The notes under the pieces: model-generated
Seen by the model: only the letters and a program-made list of their open reading frames with translations
Told to the model about the DNA's origin: nothing
Database searches by the model: none
In this document: positions 43,632 to 53,910 of the stretch, one piece after another
Position numbering within the stretch: position 1 is the stretch's first letter
How the letters are laid out: each line of letters starts with the position of its first letter
Source: Symsagittifera roscoffensis
Lineage: Eukaryota; Xenacoelomorpha; Acoela; Convolutidae
Direction of reading: 5' to 3'
DNA length: 64,000 nucleotides
Assembly (NCBI RefSeq): GCF_963678635.1
Contig: NC_087064.1
Span: 37,209,716-37,273,715 of the forward strand
Position numbers and translations under genes: made by a program

Positions 43632-46600
43632 ACGGACCCTTTCCTTTAATTAGATTATCAGATTTATTTCTGGCGACTTAAAATCTTATGTAATTGGACT
43701 TATTTTTATCTGAACTGAATTAAGATTGGAATTTGTTGCAATTGTATTGAGCGGACGAGACAGCCGTAAGAGCACTGCAAAAGTGGCACGAACATAATTC
43801 AGTACAAGTTAGTTGCCACTTAACCAGTTCAAGGTTGTGGATAGTAGTGAGCCTCCGTCGCCCCGCTGAATTCACTATCCATGGCATCACTTTGCGGTGT
43901 CGTTAAAAGAAAGAGAGAGGGGAGAACAATCTAGAGAAGCAATCCCTTGAAGTTTACTCGGCACAATCATTTCTTCCAATTTTTTGTGCGCCAAGTGCAA
44001 CGAGTGATGAATAACAAATCCAATTTACAACATTTCTTGGCGGTTTGCCTTTACTTCAAGGCGAAACCCCCACCATGAATCAATGGTTTTCCCCGTCCCA
44101 ACAGGACAAGATTACGAAAACTTATTACCCTGGAGAGACTACTCGAAATTTGAATGAAATCCAGCTCTGGTTTTTCAATTATTTATTTAGCTAGTACTAC
44201 AATTGATTTCACAAAAAAACTTCTCTGTTTAGAAATCAAGGACTGAGATGCGGCACTGACTCAGCCAAGTCACATTCTGAAATTTGTTAAGCAACGCCAA
44301 ATAATGACAAAAAATGTCGGAGACATGATCAAGTCGAATCGAAGTATGAACTAGGTACTATAAAAGCCAGCCGACAATATGTGACTGTTATGTAACAGTT
44401 TTGTAACAATTATGTAACAGTTGCGAACAGTGAGGTTGTTAGAAAAGCTGTGAGAAGATGGTTACAGGCTGTTTAAAGTGGAAAAAAGCATTTTTGCAAA
44501 AACTTCAATGAGATGATGAAGGTAACGCGTGTACAGTTCTTAGACTCAACAAATTGCTAGTTAAAGTCGAAATTTGTCTGAGGAAAAAAACCACCCGAGC
44601 ACAGATATTCCGTTACCCCCGTTACTTATATTCTCAGTCATATGTTTCAACTGCAGAAAAAAAACAGCTGACGCGAACGAAATATTTAAGTTTTCAAGTG
44701 TTCTATAGAAAATAATGCAAAAGGATCGGTTCTTTAAATAGCATTTTAAAATTTGTTGCTCGGTTTTTGTTTCGGTTTCCAAAATAATAATGGAAGCTAA
44801 AACATAAACCGAGCAATTTTTTTTAAGCTTTGAACGGTTGTGAGATATAAATGAGGCATTTTTAAAACTCTATCGGATAAGTTTGATTCATCGGATCCTG
44901 TTTGCTTGGCGCCATTTCAAAGTCAAATTTCAATTCTCGTCCCCTGGAATATGTCAATCTTTATGTAACCTTGGGTTCTTAAATTCCCATGAAACCTTGT
45001 GATCATAAAATCGTTTCATTCATTGTGTGAAGACATATGTTAGAAGCACATTTCTGTCCGACTCATGAAGTGAGACTGAAAAAGAAATTGAACTATGACA
45101 GACAGTGGGCCCGTTACATCAAATGAACAAAAGTCGTACATTTTGATCCGGAAAAATTTTATTTCCAAAAGTTGCAATAAATTTTTCAATAAAAGCTTTC
45201 AAAAACTACCTAAATTTAGTTATTTATTAAATTGCTCAAAAGTTTTGTATTTTTTAGGATAAAAACTAGGTATATATATATCACTGTCTAGGGGCAAAAC
45301 TAAAATAGTAGTAAGCATTTTATTTCAAAAATGTTTTTTCATTCATTGTTTTTAATTTCTCTGGTTGCGTTACTTTTTCCTCACTATGTCTTCCTTTTTT
45401 TCTCACTAAACGTACACAGAATAGTTATTTTGACCCCGAAACTGTGACTGTCAATATTGCAAACCTAACAAGACTAACATGGGTTCAGTCTAAGACAGCA
45501 AAAGTTAGAACTTTTAAAAACAAATAGTTCAACAATTAAATTGATGCCCCCAGAAGACTAAAAGAGCTACGCTACGATCACAAAAAAAATAGGTTTATAA
45601 ACTGTTTAAACATTTACTTATTAGTAAATGAGATTCTAGTTTATTTTTCTACCAAGTTACGAGCAGGTAAAACAGAAAAATTGAACCAAATTGTAAGTTA
45701 GCCTCGCTTGTGTAGATTTTTTTGCCGGGCTGAATAGGAAAAGTTTCTTGGTGGTTCAATATGGGGCGGGCGGAGGGGTGGTGGCGATATTGACTCAATT
45801 GATAATACTGATCAAAATTATTACTTTCGTGGTTTTGAGCTTTTGAGGAAAAAAGAACAGCCCAAAAATTTTTATTTTCAAACAGATACTTGAATAAGGA
45901 AAAACTTTTTGAAAATGAAAAAAAAAATTAGATTAAAAAACCATGAAAAAACAACAAGAAAACCTTTTGCAGTTTTCCACTGTTAAAGACTTCCAATGAT
46001 CCGTAAAAAGCGCGTTTATAGCAGAAAAACTATTTCGATCTCAAATAAGCTCAGAGGCGCGTTTCTGTATTCAACTGCCCAAACGAAGATTGAACCAGAA
46101 GTAGTGCCAGACTTTAGCTCCTCTTTAAATCGTCTAAACACGCCAAAATTGAGACTTTTCTCAGAAGCAGAAAAAAAATTTGGTTCAATAATTTGGTTTT
46201 AAACGGCTTAAAATTTTCTTCAGACAAATTTCGACTTTTAAACTAGCCATTTTTGACGAAAATTTAAAATTATCATTCAAAAGGTATCGTTGTCCTGGGC
46301 TTAAATTCAAAAGATATTTTACTTTTGATCATTTATCGTAAAGTTATGGAGTTTAAAAATTGCAATTCTGGCCAACTTGGGACAATTAACGCGCGATATG
46401 TTTCGAGCTATTAACGCGTAAGTGGAGATTTAATCCTTTTTAGAAATTGTTCCAAATTGGTTGAAGGAAGCTTAATTGCGATAATTGATTTGTTACTGGG
46501 AGCGAAATCTGTCTTCTTGTGTTTGATATGGCGTGTGGGGGGTTGATTTTCACAAAAATCTCGAATTAAAAAAAATCTATTACATTTAATCGTTTCATGT

Positions 46601-46645
46601 TATTACTGCTCCATAGACCGTAAAAGGCAGTCGGAACATTCAGGG
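43632..46645 (+). repeat. Segmental duplication, copy B, left part
   Basis: Matches 38290-41306 of copy A. It ends at the 5-bp target site CAGGG where the gypsy element is inserted; the match resumes at 53911. TATAAAAG at 44359-44366 corresponds to the TATA-type box of copy A. Confidence 0.93.
46641..46645. other. Target-site duplication CAGGG, left
   Basis: CAGGG directly precedes the left LTR and recurs at 53906-53910. Copy A shows a single CAGGG at the same place. Confidence 0.93.
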
Positions 46646-46991
46646 TGTTATACCCTCAGCCGTTAGGTGAGGTATAATTAAGTTGTCAAGTCTATGCTAA
46701 TCGCTGACTATGAAATGAGAAATAGAAAAGACTACGATGGTAACTTAAATTCATCGGTCTATGTTTAAGTCTGGACGACGCTGACCTCGAAGCATTTGAG
46801 ATACAGCGTTTCATAATAACTATTACATATGTTGTTAGGTATAGATAGATACTTATTTAATTCCAGACTTCTATATGTATTATGTAATCATTTAGGTTTA
46901 TAATATGTAAACATTACCAACTGGTAGTTTTAGCACCTGATTGTACATTGTTTGTATGGAATGTTTTACTATGATATCCGTATGGATAACA
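46646..46991 (-). repeat. 3' LTR of the gypsy element (346 bp)
   Basis: Begins TGTTATACCC and ends GGATAACA on the plus strand (TG...CA). By eye it is identical to 53560-53905, including length. Because the element reads on the minus strand this is its 3' LTR. Confidence 0.97.
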
Positions 46992-47006
46992 CTTCCCTCC
47001 TTTTAA
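46992..47006 (-). other. Polypurine tract
   Basis: On the minus strand, TTAAAAGGAGGGAAG directly abuts the 3' LTR. This is the expected primer site for plus-strand DNA synthesis. Confidence 0.85.
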
Positions 47007-47023
47007 GAAATTGAGTTCTCAAT

Positions 47024-50000
47024 TTAAGCTTGATTTAGATCGTCCTCCTGCGAATTATCTTTGGCTTGTCCTCGCGTTTCCGCCGATTGTTGTTTATCGG
47101 TTTTAGGTATGTCAGATGATCTCTGTTGTGGGGAAGTTTGTTTTTCGTCTTCTTTCTCTCTCTGGAACGTCATTGAATTTCCTCGAATAGGACTAATCGA
47201 TTGTAAGAAATTCATTGCTTCTTCAAAATCTTTACTGAAAGAGTCTTCAGTGATCTGCGGCTTGTCTAGAATATACCGCGAGCTTGTGGTTCTTGCAATT
47301 GTATTGGTCTTAGTCATATTTCGGGTGTTTTCGGGCGTATCGCTACTCATGTGGACTTCTGTACACACTATATCATCTGATGACGCCAACGATGCTGTTT
47401 GGTGTGTCGTGTCCTCATTGTATTTTGTGATTTGGTTTTCGTCATTTTTGTCATTCAGATTGGAGGTGCTAAGTTTCGTCGGTGTAATATCCTCCGTATT
47501 TGTGTGTTCGATGGTTGCTACTGTGAGTGGGGCTTCAGTGTTTGTTGAGATGTTTCCAATTGGGATGGCATTTCCGAATTTTCCGGCCAGCGTGCTTTTT
47601 CGTGATCTGGTTGATCTCCGTATTTCCGGTGATTTGGTTTCTGGTGTGGCCTTTAAGTCAATTCGTTTTGCTGCAGGTTGTTTACTTGGAGATGGGGATT
47701 TATGGTCGAGCTCGTTATCCGATGAGAGTGAAATCGATGTATCACAGTCGAATTGGATGGTTGCAGGGTCGATTCTTGCTTTCTTCTTCGGGCTAACCGT
47801 TCTGTGAGGTACTGCCTTTGCCGGGAGGCGTTGCGTGATCGATTTGCTTCTTTCCCGGGCATTCCCTTGCTGTGTTGGTGTAAATGTAGCCAATAGTTTC
47901 TGTGGACCTAGGGCTCGCCGATTCAATGTCTGCTGAATTATCTCCTGTGTTGATTTTGGTGGTGGCTTTCTAGGGCTTTTCGCTGAATTTCCTGATGTTC
48001 CTCCTTGTGCCCCTGTGCTAGGTGTCTTTGTCTCTAAAATACGCTGCTTAGCTCTTGGTAGGTGTTTATACGCGACAAAATCCTTTAGTGCCGCTGGTCT
48101 ACATTTTCCATAGACCCTTGGATCTGGTATGAATGCAAGACCGTCATGCCTAATTACCCTAGGTTGTTTCCCATCTTCCCGTATCCACGCAGTGTGTGGA
48201 GAGTAATTAATTATTGCGCCGTTTTCGATGATTTTGAACTGCGCCCCAAATGTTCCCGGATTTTTTGTTTTTCTGGCAATTGTCCCCGTTTTTCTAGCAA
48301 TTTGTTCGAGGCGTAGTCCTGTTTTAGGATTAATGGTATGTGCTGGACCTTTAAAACGATCCTTTAGAAATATTAATGGGGCTCTTCGTAATTTTTCTTT
48401 TTCTTGTGATGTTAATAATCTTATGGGGTTACGAGTCCTTAGTTTATCAAAATCATTCGATTTTTCTTTTAGAAAGGTTTCCTGAAGTGATCTGGCTTCA
48501 TAAGGCTTATTTGTCAAAGGTAGGTGCGCACCTATTGGGAATTTTTGAAGTAGCCTCCTGTCGAATTCCTCATCGCTGCTGTCTAATGTTACTGCCTCCG
48601 TGTGTGCGTCTGCGTCCGGCTGGTTCTGTGCTCTACGTTTTCCTGAGTGTGATTGTGTGTGTCGATTAGCTTCGGTAGCACTTTTATCCGCGACAGTTTG
48701 TGCTGGTGGGGCCGGGTTGAATGTTGGTTCTGGCACGTATTGGTGCTCGGGTGTGGGCTTCATTTTGTATTTCAGGTCTAGTTCATCCTCGCTGTTTAAA
48801 TCCCTGTTCCACATTGATTCCGCCGACAACGCTGGTTTTGCGAGTACTTTTTCGTCTAAACATGATAATTTAGTATTTTCCCACGAAAGGTTTGACAATT
48901 TAGGCGATGTGCTGAGGTTACTTATGGGAGTATTAGCTTTTCTACCGTAGTGAGATTCAAACGGTGTAACTTTTGTAGAAGAGTTAGGTGTAATACGGAG
49001 GGTTTTTATTAATTCAGCTACGTCCGATGCTAACTTATATGGACGATTTGTTTTGTCAATTTTCATTATCGCTAGTCGTGATTTTAATGTTCGTATGAGT
49101 CTTTCGACCATGCCTATCGCTCTATGGTCGTCCACCGGTGCGAAAATCAGTTTTATAGTGTGAGATTTACAATATATAAGGAACTTTTTGGCTCTGAAAC
49201 CTTGTGCTTGGTCACATCTGATAGCACGGGGTACACCTTGGTTGACTATGTGATTTTGCATAAAACGGATGATTGTATCCGCTTTTTTATTTGTAACAAT
49301 TTTTGCGTACGGAAAGCGTGAGAAGCGATCGACACCCACCAATATATAAACATCCTTATCGTTTTCGTCCGGTAAGGGTCCTGCGAAATCTAATTGGATT
49401 TCCTCATTTGGTTCTACCACCGCGTCCAATGTTGTGAAGTGTTGTTTACCCGAGATAACCTTAAAGTTCTTACCCTTTTCCCGACAGCTTTTACAGTTTT
49501 GTGCCGTTGAGACGATGTCTCTGTGAAGGAACGGATACCACACATGCTTCGCTGCTTCTAGCATTCCCCCTTGTCCTGGATGTGTGAGGTGTAAAGCATC
49601 CATCAGTGTAGGCCTCAGTTGTTTCGGTATGACGACGCGGTCGTCGTAGAGAAGAATGTTGTCCCTGACTGATAGGCGATGCCTTACATTGTAAAAATAA
49701 GGGCCGTAGCAGCTTTTGATCGAGTCCCACTTTTGTTGCTTAACCATTGTTAAGAGTGGTGATAAATTTCTATCTCGTTTGGTAGCGGCTGCTAGGAAGC
49801 TTACGTCCATCACCTTTCGTAAATTCTTTCGGAACATTGGGGTGTCTTCATCTTCTATGCTGGCAATAGTTTGGCTTTCCGTGTCCTGTTTTGATGACTG
49901 GTTGTTGTCGGTTTGGGTTTGATGGTCTGTGTCAGGGGATTGATCTATTTCCAGTGTCTGGCAAATGGCATCAGCTTTCTTGGATTCAATTCTGTTGAAT

Positions 50001-53000
50001 GTGAAGCTGTTTGTAGAGGGTATGACCTGATGTGTCACGTCACTGAATGTAAGTTCTGGTGGTGGGGGTTTAGATAGAAGTGCATTAAACGATGCGTAAT
50101 TGAGGGGAGAGAAGGTGAGTTGGGTTTGGGCTGCGGTATGTGCTTTCCTTGTTATGCGGCGAAAGGGTGGTAAAGTCATGCCTTGTTGTAATTGTCTACT
50201 CATGTTGTTTTGTTTTTCTAGGTTTGAACTGTTTGAAATTGAGTTAATTTGAAATCGACTTGATTTGAGCAATTGACTACGCAGAGTGAATGCAGTTTGT
50301 GTTTGAATCGAATTTGAACGTGCGAAGTTCTCGTTCCGGTCGAGCTTTTTGGTGCCTGGATAATTAGCCGTTTTGACGTTATTCCAAGCGGCGTTAATAC
50401 TACTGCTATCTTGGAATTCTACGCATTTTACGAGGTCATCGTTTAGTGCTACTACGAAATTTTCATCCCAGTACGCGGGGGGTTGAGGTTTTCCGACCGG
50501 GTGTCGTGAGATGTAGTCAATGAGACCCATTTTACTACCAGCTAGGTGGTGTATGTCAAAATCGAATGGAATGAGTCGATCAATCCATCTGGTTAACCTA
50601 CTTTGATAGGTTTTATTGCCCCTATTACTTTTTAATGCACCAACTAATGCTTGATGGTCCGTTATTAAAGTAAAGCGTCTGCCGTATAGGTAGTACTTGA
50701 AGTGCTCAATGGCCCATACTGCGGCTAGAAGTTCGAGTTCGTTTACCGAGTATTTTTGTTCGCATGAATTTAGGAATCGTGATGCATACGCAATTGTGGC
50801 CCAACCATCCGGTGTGTTTTGTTCCAGGGCCGCGCCTATACCTTCGCGGCTGGCGTCACAGACAATTCGGGTGTCTCGGTCCGTTACAAAATGTCTGTTT
50901 TCTGTTATGTTCTTTACGGCATTTAATACATTTTTGAAAGCTTTCCCGTTTTCTTCATTCCACTGGAAATTAAATTTATTTGCTGTTGATAGCAGTGGTC
51001 TAAGGGGATTGCATAGCTGAGCTAAGTTTGGGATGAATTTGTTGAGGTGATGAACTGAACCCATGAAACTTTTCAATTGTTTGAATGTTTTTGGATGAGG
51101 TAGGTTTATAATTGCGTCCGTTTTCTTATGGATAGGTATGGTGCCGTGTTCGTTTATGGTAAATCCCAACCATTCTACTTCCCTACAACCAAATTTACAC
51201 TTATCGATTGAAATAGCCATGTTTTCCGTATCTAGTTTGTTCAGAACTTTTGTTAATTTTTCAATATGCTTCTCTTTCGTGCCATGGGATATTATTAAAA
51301 TATCATCTAGGAACGCGAAAGTGTCCTTCTCGTTGTTGAGTGTCAGATCAATGGCTTTCTGAAATTCTGCGGGCATATCAGTTAGCCCGTAGAAACCGGT
51401 TTGGAACTGATATGTTCCCGTTGCTTTTCCTCCAATTATGCTGAAGTTACACTGCGTACGGGTTGTTTCGTCTAGTGGTAGTTGACTGTACGCGTATCGT
51501 AGATCTATTGTTGAGAAATACGTCGTTCCTGGCTTATTTGTACCCTCTTGTGCCGATTGTGCTATATTGTCTAACAGAACGTCAATATTTGGCATCTGGT
51601 ACTTATTTTTGTGGATCGATTTGTTTATTTGTTTTGAGTCCATGGCTAATTTAATGGATCCATCCTTTTTAACAGTAATGACGATAGGGCTTATGAATTG
51701 GTTGTCGTTACATTTTTCAAGTCGAGTGATGTGACCTTGATCGATTAATGATCTAATTTCGTGTTCCACCTTTTCTTGTATATGAATTGGAATTCGACGC
51801 CCCCGTTGTTGTAAGGCTTTGAAATCCGATAAAAATTGTGTATGGACCATATGGTTTTTTGAACGTCCAATTCGTTTACACAATCCCGGATACGTACTTC
51901 TGACCCACGTTACAATTTGTGTGTCTGAATTTTCAATACTATTAACTTGACATACTGACTTACCAGCTGGTTTTCTTTCTTGGTGTAGCTGGATGCCAAT
52001 TTGCGGGAGAAGATTCCGCCCCAAAATGTTCGCTCGCCTGTCGTCCACCACAATGAAGGACGCTGTGTGGATTGTCCAACCTCCTGATTCGATTGGGGCG
52101 GTTAGTCTGCCAAGAGATGGGATTTTGTAGCCATTGTAGCAGACCATTCTATTAGCTTCGTCATCCTCTCGCATTCTTGTTCTTACCGCTGATTTTACTG
52201 TTGTGGCCAGAAGGTTGGCTGTTTTTTCGTTTACGAACGATGTTGGTGATCCTGTGTCGGCAATAAAAACGATGTTGTTTTTCTCCGAGCGGACCCTTAT
52301 CAGGTGTCCTTTGAGATCTGTGTCCAATAGTTCTTCTGCCCGTCTTGGTTCAAAATTTATCCAGTTTGTCGATGTATCGTCCGGATGGATTAACTCCCAC
52401 CCTGGTATGACGTCACCCGCTTGTAGGTAATTTACGTATGCTGTCATATCAGTATCTTGAAGTTCTTGTTGTTCTTGGTTGTCTTCCTGGATTGCATTAA
52501 CCTCACTTGATCTGCAAAGTCTAGCGAAATGGCCCCTTTTAGTGCACTTGTTGCAGATTTTGTCACGTGCCGGACATTGTGCTAAGTGATTTCCTGAAAA
52601 TGCATTTCCGCATTGGAAACAGTCTTTCTTTTGTCCAGTTTTCTCGGGATAGTTTCTGGACGTTTGTCCTCCTCTACTGCGACCACCTCGCTGATGCGCT
52701 TTAAATCCGCCCCGCTTTTGAACGAAATTTACCGGTTCAGATTTAATATTTGACATTCCGGGATGATTATTTGTCGTTCCCTGTTTTCTAATATAGAGCT
52801 GGTTCTCGAGGCCTCTTTCGCGTTTTATTGCGTAGTCCAAAGCTTGTTCGGGAGTTTTTGTTTCGGCCAGAAGGTCTTTTTGAACTTCGTCGTTTGACAT
52901 GTGTGCTATAAATAGGTCTCTGACGATCTCGGATTCGAGACTAACATCGTTGCATGCCGTGCATTTAAAGTTTCCTTTTACCACCAGTTCCGTAAGTCCG

Positions 53001-53560
53001 CAGTGGAATTCTTCCAGAGATTCCGTTTTTCCCTGTTTGCGTGTGAAAGCTTCGTAACGATCGAAGGTTACGTTGCGTTCTTTAACAAATAGTTGCTTAA
53101 GGAGTTTCCAAAACTCTCTGGTTGAGGTATCCTGAATTCTGAGATTTGGATAAAATTGTGTTACTCGTCTTTGGCCCTCCGTCCCCAAACACAAGTATAT
53201 GTAACTTCTGCATTTGATATCGGCTTCCTCCCATGGTATGCCGTCGACTGTGGGGCCAAGATTATCCAAGTGTTGGCATTGGTTCTCCCATGTTACACGT
53301 TTCTCTTGGTTTCGAAGGTTTCGATCGCGTATTTGTTTGTCTGTTTCTCCGTCTATGGGGAGCTCGTATCCTGGTTCCTGGGGTTTTCGAACAGCTGGGG
53401 GGTTATGTAGAAGCTTGTTCAAATTCATTCCATCTTTGGCGATGATGCCAAGAAACAGTTGCTGGTTCCATTTGTCCCACTCTATTGGTGGTTCCGCGGA
53501 CGCTTTTTGCCAAAATGGTGTAATCCCCAATGGATTTTTTGTGACTGCTGGCTGCGCCAT
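47024..53560 (-). CDS. Gag-Pol polyprotein of the gypsy element, single frame
   Basis: 2178 codons without interruption. Gag occupies roughly residues 1-360 with two zinc knuckles: C314-x2-C317-x7-H325-x3-C329 (unusual spacing) and canonical C336-x2-C339-x4-H344-x4-C349. Protease: D435-T-G. Reverse transcriptase about 600-800 with F750-L-D-D. RNase H about 895-1015 with D902, E-L-E near 941-943 and D968. A linker of about 200 residues rich in Gln, Ser and Thr follows. Integrase: zinc-binding H1324, H1327, C1356, C1359, and the catalytic triad D1391, D1450, E1486 (35 residues between the last two). After it comes a tail of nearly 680 residues, basic and Ser/Thr rich, with an Arg-Arg-Ser-Thr-Arg-Ser-Arg box and no chromodomain that I recognise. 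Gag and Pol need no frameshift or readthrough. The start ATG straddles the LTR edge. Plus-strand ORFs here are shadows. Confidence 0.97.
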   Translation of the reverse strand: MAQPAVTKNPLGITPFWQKASAEPPIEWDKWNQQLFLGIIAKDGMNLNKLLHNPPAVRKPQEPGYELPIDGETDKQIRDRNLRNQEKRVTWENQCQHLDNLGPTVDGIPWEEADIKCRSYIYLCLGTEGQRRVTQFYPNLRIQDTSTREFWKLLKQLFVKERNVTFDRYEAFTRKQGKTESLEEFHCGLTELVVKGNFKCTACNDVSLESEIVRDLFIAHMSNDEVQKDLLAETKTPEQALDYAIKRERGLENQLYIRKQGTTNNHPGMSNIKSEPVNFVQKRGGFKAHQRGGRSRGGQTSRNYPEKTGQKKDCFQCGNAFSGNHLAQCPARDKICNKCTKRGHFARLCRSSEVNAIQEDNQEQQELQDTDMTAYVNYLQAGDVIPGWELIHPDDTSTNWINFEPRRAEELLDTDLKGHLIRVRSEKNNIVFIADTGSPTSFVNEKTANLLATTVKSAVRTRMREDDEANRMVCYNGYKIPSLGRLTAPIESGGWTIHTASFIVVDDRRANILGRNLLPQIGIQLHQERKPAGKSVCQVNSIENSDTQIVTWVRSTYPGLCKRIGRSKNHMVHTQFLSDFKALQQRGRRIPIHIQEKVEHEIRSLIDQGHITRLEKCNDNQFISPIVITVKKDGSIKLAMDSKQINKSIHKNKYQMPNIDVLLDNIAQSAQEGTNKPGTTYFSTIDLRYAYSQLPLDETTRTQCNFSIIGGKATGTYQFQTGFYGLTDMPAEFQKAIDLTLNNEKDTFAFLDDILIISHGTKEKHIEKLTKVLNKLDTENMAISIDKCKFGCREVEWLGFTINEHGTIPIHKKTDAIINLPHPKTFKQLKSFMGSVHHLNKFIPNLAQLCNPLRPLLSTANKFNFQWNEENGKAFKNVLNAVKNITENRHFVTDRDTRIVCDASREGIGAALEQNTPDGWATIAYASRFLNSCEQKYSVNELELLAAVWAIEHFKYYLYGRRFTLITDHQALVGALKSNRGNKTYQSRLTRWIDRLIPFDFDIHHLAGSKMGLIDYISRHPVGKPQPPAYWDENFVVALNDDLVKCVEFQDSSSINAAWNNVKTANYPGTKKLDRNENFARSNSIQTQTAFTLRSQLLKSSRFQINSISNSSNLEKQNNMSRQLQQGMTLPPFRRITRKAHTAAQTQLTFSPLNYASFNALLSKPPPPELTFSDVTHQVIPSTNSFTFNRIESKKADAICQTLEIDQSPDTDHQTQTDNNQSSKQDTESQTIASIEDEDTPMFRKNLRKVMDVSFLAAATKRDRNLSPLLTMVKQQKWDSIKSCYGPYFYNVRHRLSVRDNILLYDDRVVIPKQLRPTLMDALHLTHPGQGGMLEAAKHVWYPFLHRDIVSTAQNCKSCREKGKNFKVISGKQHFTTLDAVVEPNEEIQLDFAGPLPDENDKDVYILVGVDRFSRFPYAKIVTNKKADTIIRFMQNHIVNQGVPRAIRCDQAQGFRAKKFLIYCKSHTIKLIFAPVDDHRAIGMVERLIRTLKSRLAIMKIDKTNRPYKLASDVAELIKTLRITPNSSTKVTPFESHYGRKANTPISNLSTSPKLSNLSWENTKLSCLDEKVLAKPALSAESMWNRDLNSEDELDLKYKMKPTPEHQYVPEPTFNPAPPAQTVADKSATEANRHTQSHSGKRRAQNQPDADAHTEAVTLDSSDEEFDRRLLQKFPIGAHLPLTNKPYEARSLQETFLKEKSNDFDKLRTRNPIRLLTSQEKEKLRRAPLIFLKDRFKGPAHTINPKTGLRLEQIARKTGTIARKTKNPGTFGAQFKIIENGAIINYSPHTAWIREDGKQPRVIRHDGLAFIPDPRVYGKCRPAALKDFVAYKHLPRAKQRILETKTPSTGAQGGTSGNSAKSPRKPPPKSTQEIIQQTLNRRALGPQKLLATFTPTQQGNARERSKSITQRLPAKAVPHRTVSPKKKARIDPATIQFDCDTSISLSSDNELDHKSPSPSKQPAAKRIDLKATPETKSPEIRRSTRSRKSTLAGKFGNAIPIGNISTNTEAPLTVATIEHTNTEDITPTKLSTSNLNDKNDENQITKYNEDTTHQTASLASSDDIVCTEVHMSSDTPENTRNMTKTNTIARTTSSRYILDKPQITEDSFSKDFEEAMNFLQSISPIRGNSMTFQREKEDEKQTSPQQRSSDIPKTDKQQSAETRGQAKDNSQEDDLNQA
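53541..53559 (-). other. Primer-binding site, overlapping the Gag start
   Basis: On the minus strand TGGCGCAGCCAGCAGTCAC follows the LTR end (ACA) with no gap. The TGG start is the usual complement of a tRNA CCA end. The initiator ATG uses the last A of the LTR plus the TG of this site. I could not assign the primer tRNA. Confidence 0.7.
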
Positions 53561-53905
53561 GTTATACCCTCAGCCGTTAGGTGAGGTATAATTAAGTTGT
53601 CAAGTCTATGCTAATCGCTGACTATGAAATGAGAAATAGAAAAGACTACGATGGTAACTTAAATTCATCGGTCTATGTTTAAGTCTGGACGACGCTGACC
53701 TCGAAGCATTTGAGATACAGCGTTTCATAATAACTATTACATATGTTGTTAGGTATAGATAGATACTTATTTAATTCCAGACTTCTATATGTATTATGTA
53801 ATCATTTAGGTTTATAATATGTAAACATTACCAACTGGTAGTTTTAGCACCTGATTGTACATTGTTTGTATGGAATGTTTTACTATGATATCCGTATGGA
53901 TAACA
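53560..53905 (-). repeat. 5' LTR of the gypsy element (346 bp)
   Basis: Identical by eye to 46646-46991. On the minus strand it lies upstream of Gag-Pol and must hold the promoter and the whole 5' untranslated leader. Confidence 0.97.
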
Positions 53906-53910
53906 CAGGG
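53906..53910. other. Target-site duplication CAGGG, right
   Basis: Second copy of the 5-bp target site, followed by CTTCGTCCTG, which continues copy B. Confidence 0.93.

Larger units (their letters stand above)
46646..53905 (-). mobile_element. Complete Ty3/gypsy-type LTR retrotransposon, apparently young
   Basis: 7260 bp: 346-bp LTRs identical by eye, CAGGG target duplication, primer-binding site flush with the 5' LTR, polypurine tract flush with the 3' LTR, and a single Gag-Pol frame with protease, RT, RNase H and integrase in gypsy order. All catalytic motifs are present and there is no stop or frameshift. The insertion lies in the 5' flank of the sphingosine kinase gene, opposite in orientation, about 0.7 kb upstream of the kinase start codon. 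No envelope-like third ORF was seen. Confidence 0.97.

Noticed and set aside
47061-53591. Many plus-strand ORFs up to 248 codons
   Set aside because: They lie opposite the intact Gag-Pol frame and have the Phe/Val/Cys-rich composition of antisense shadows.
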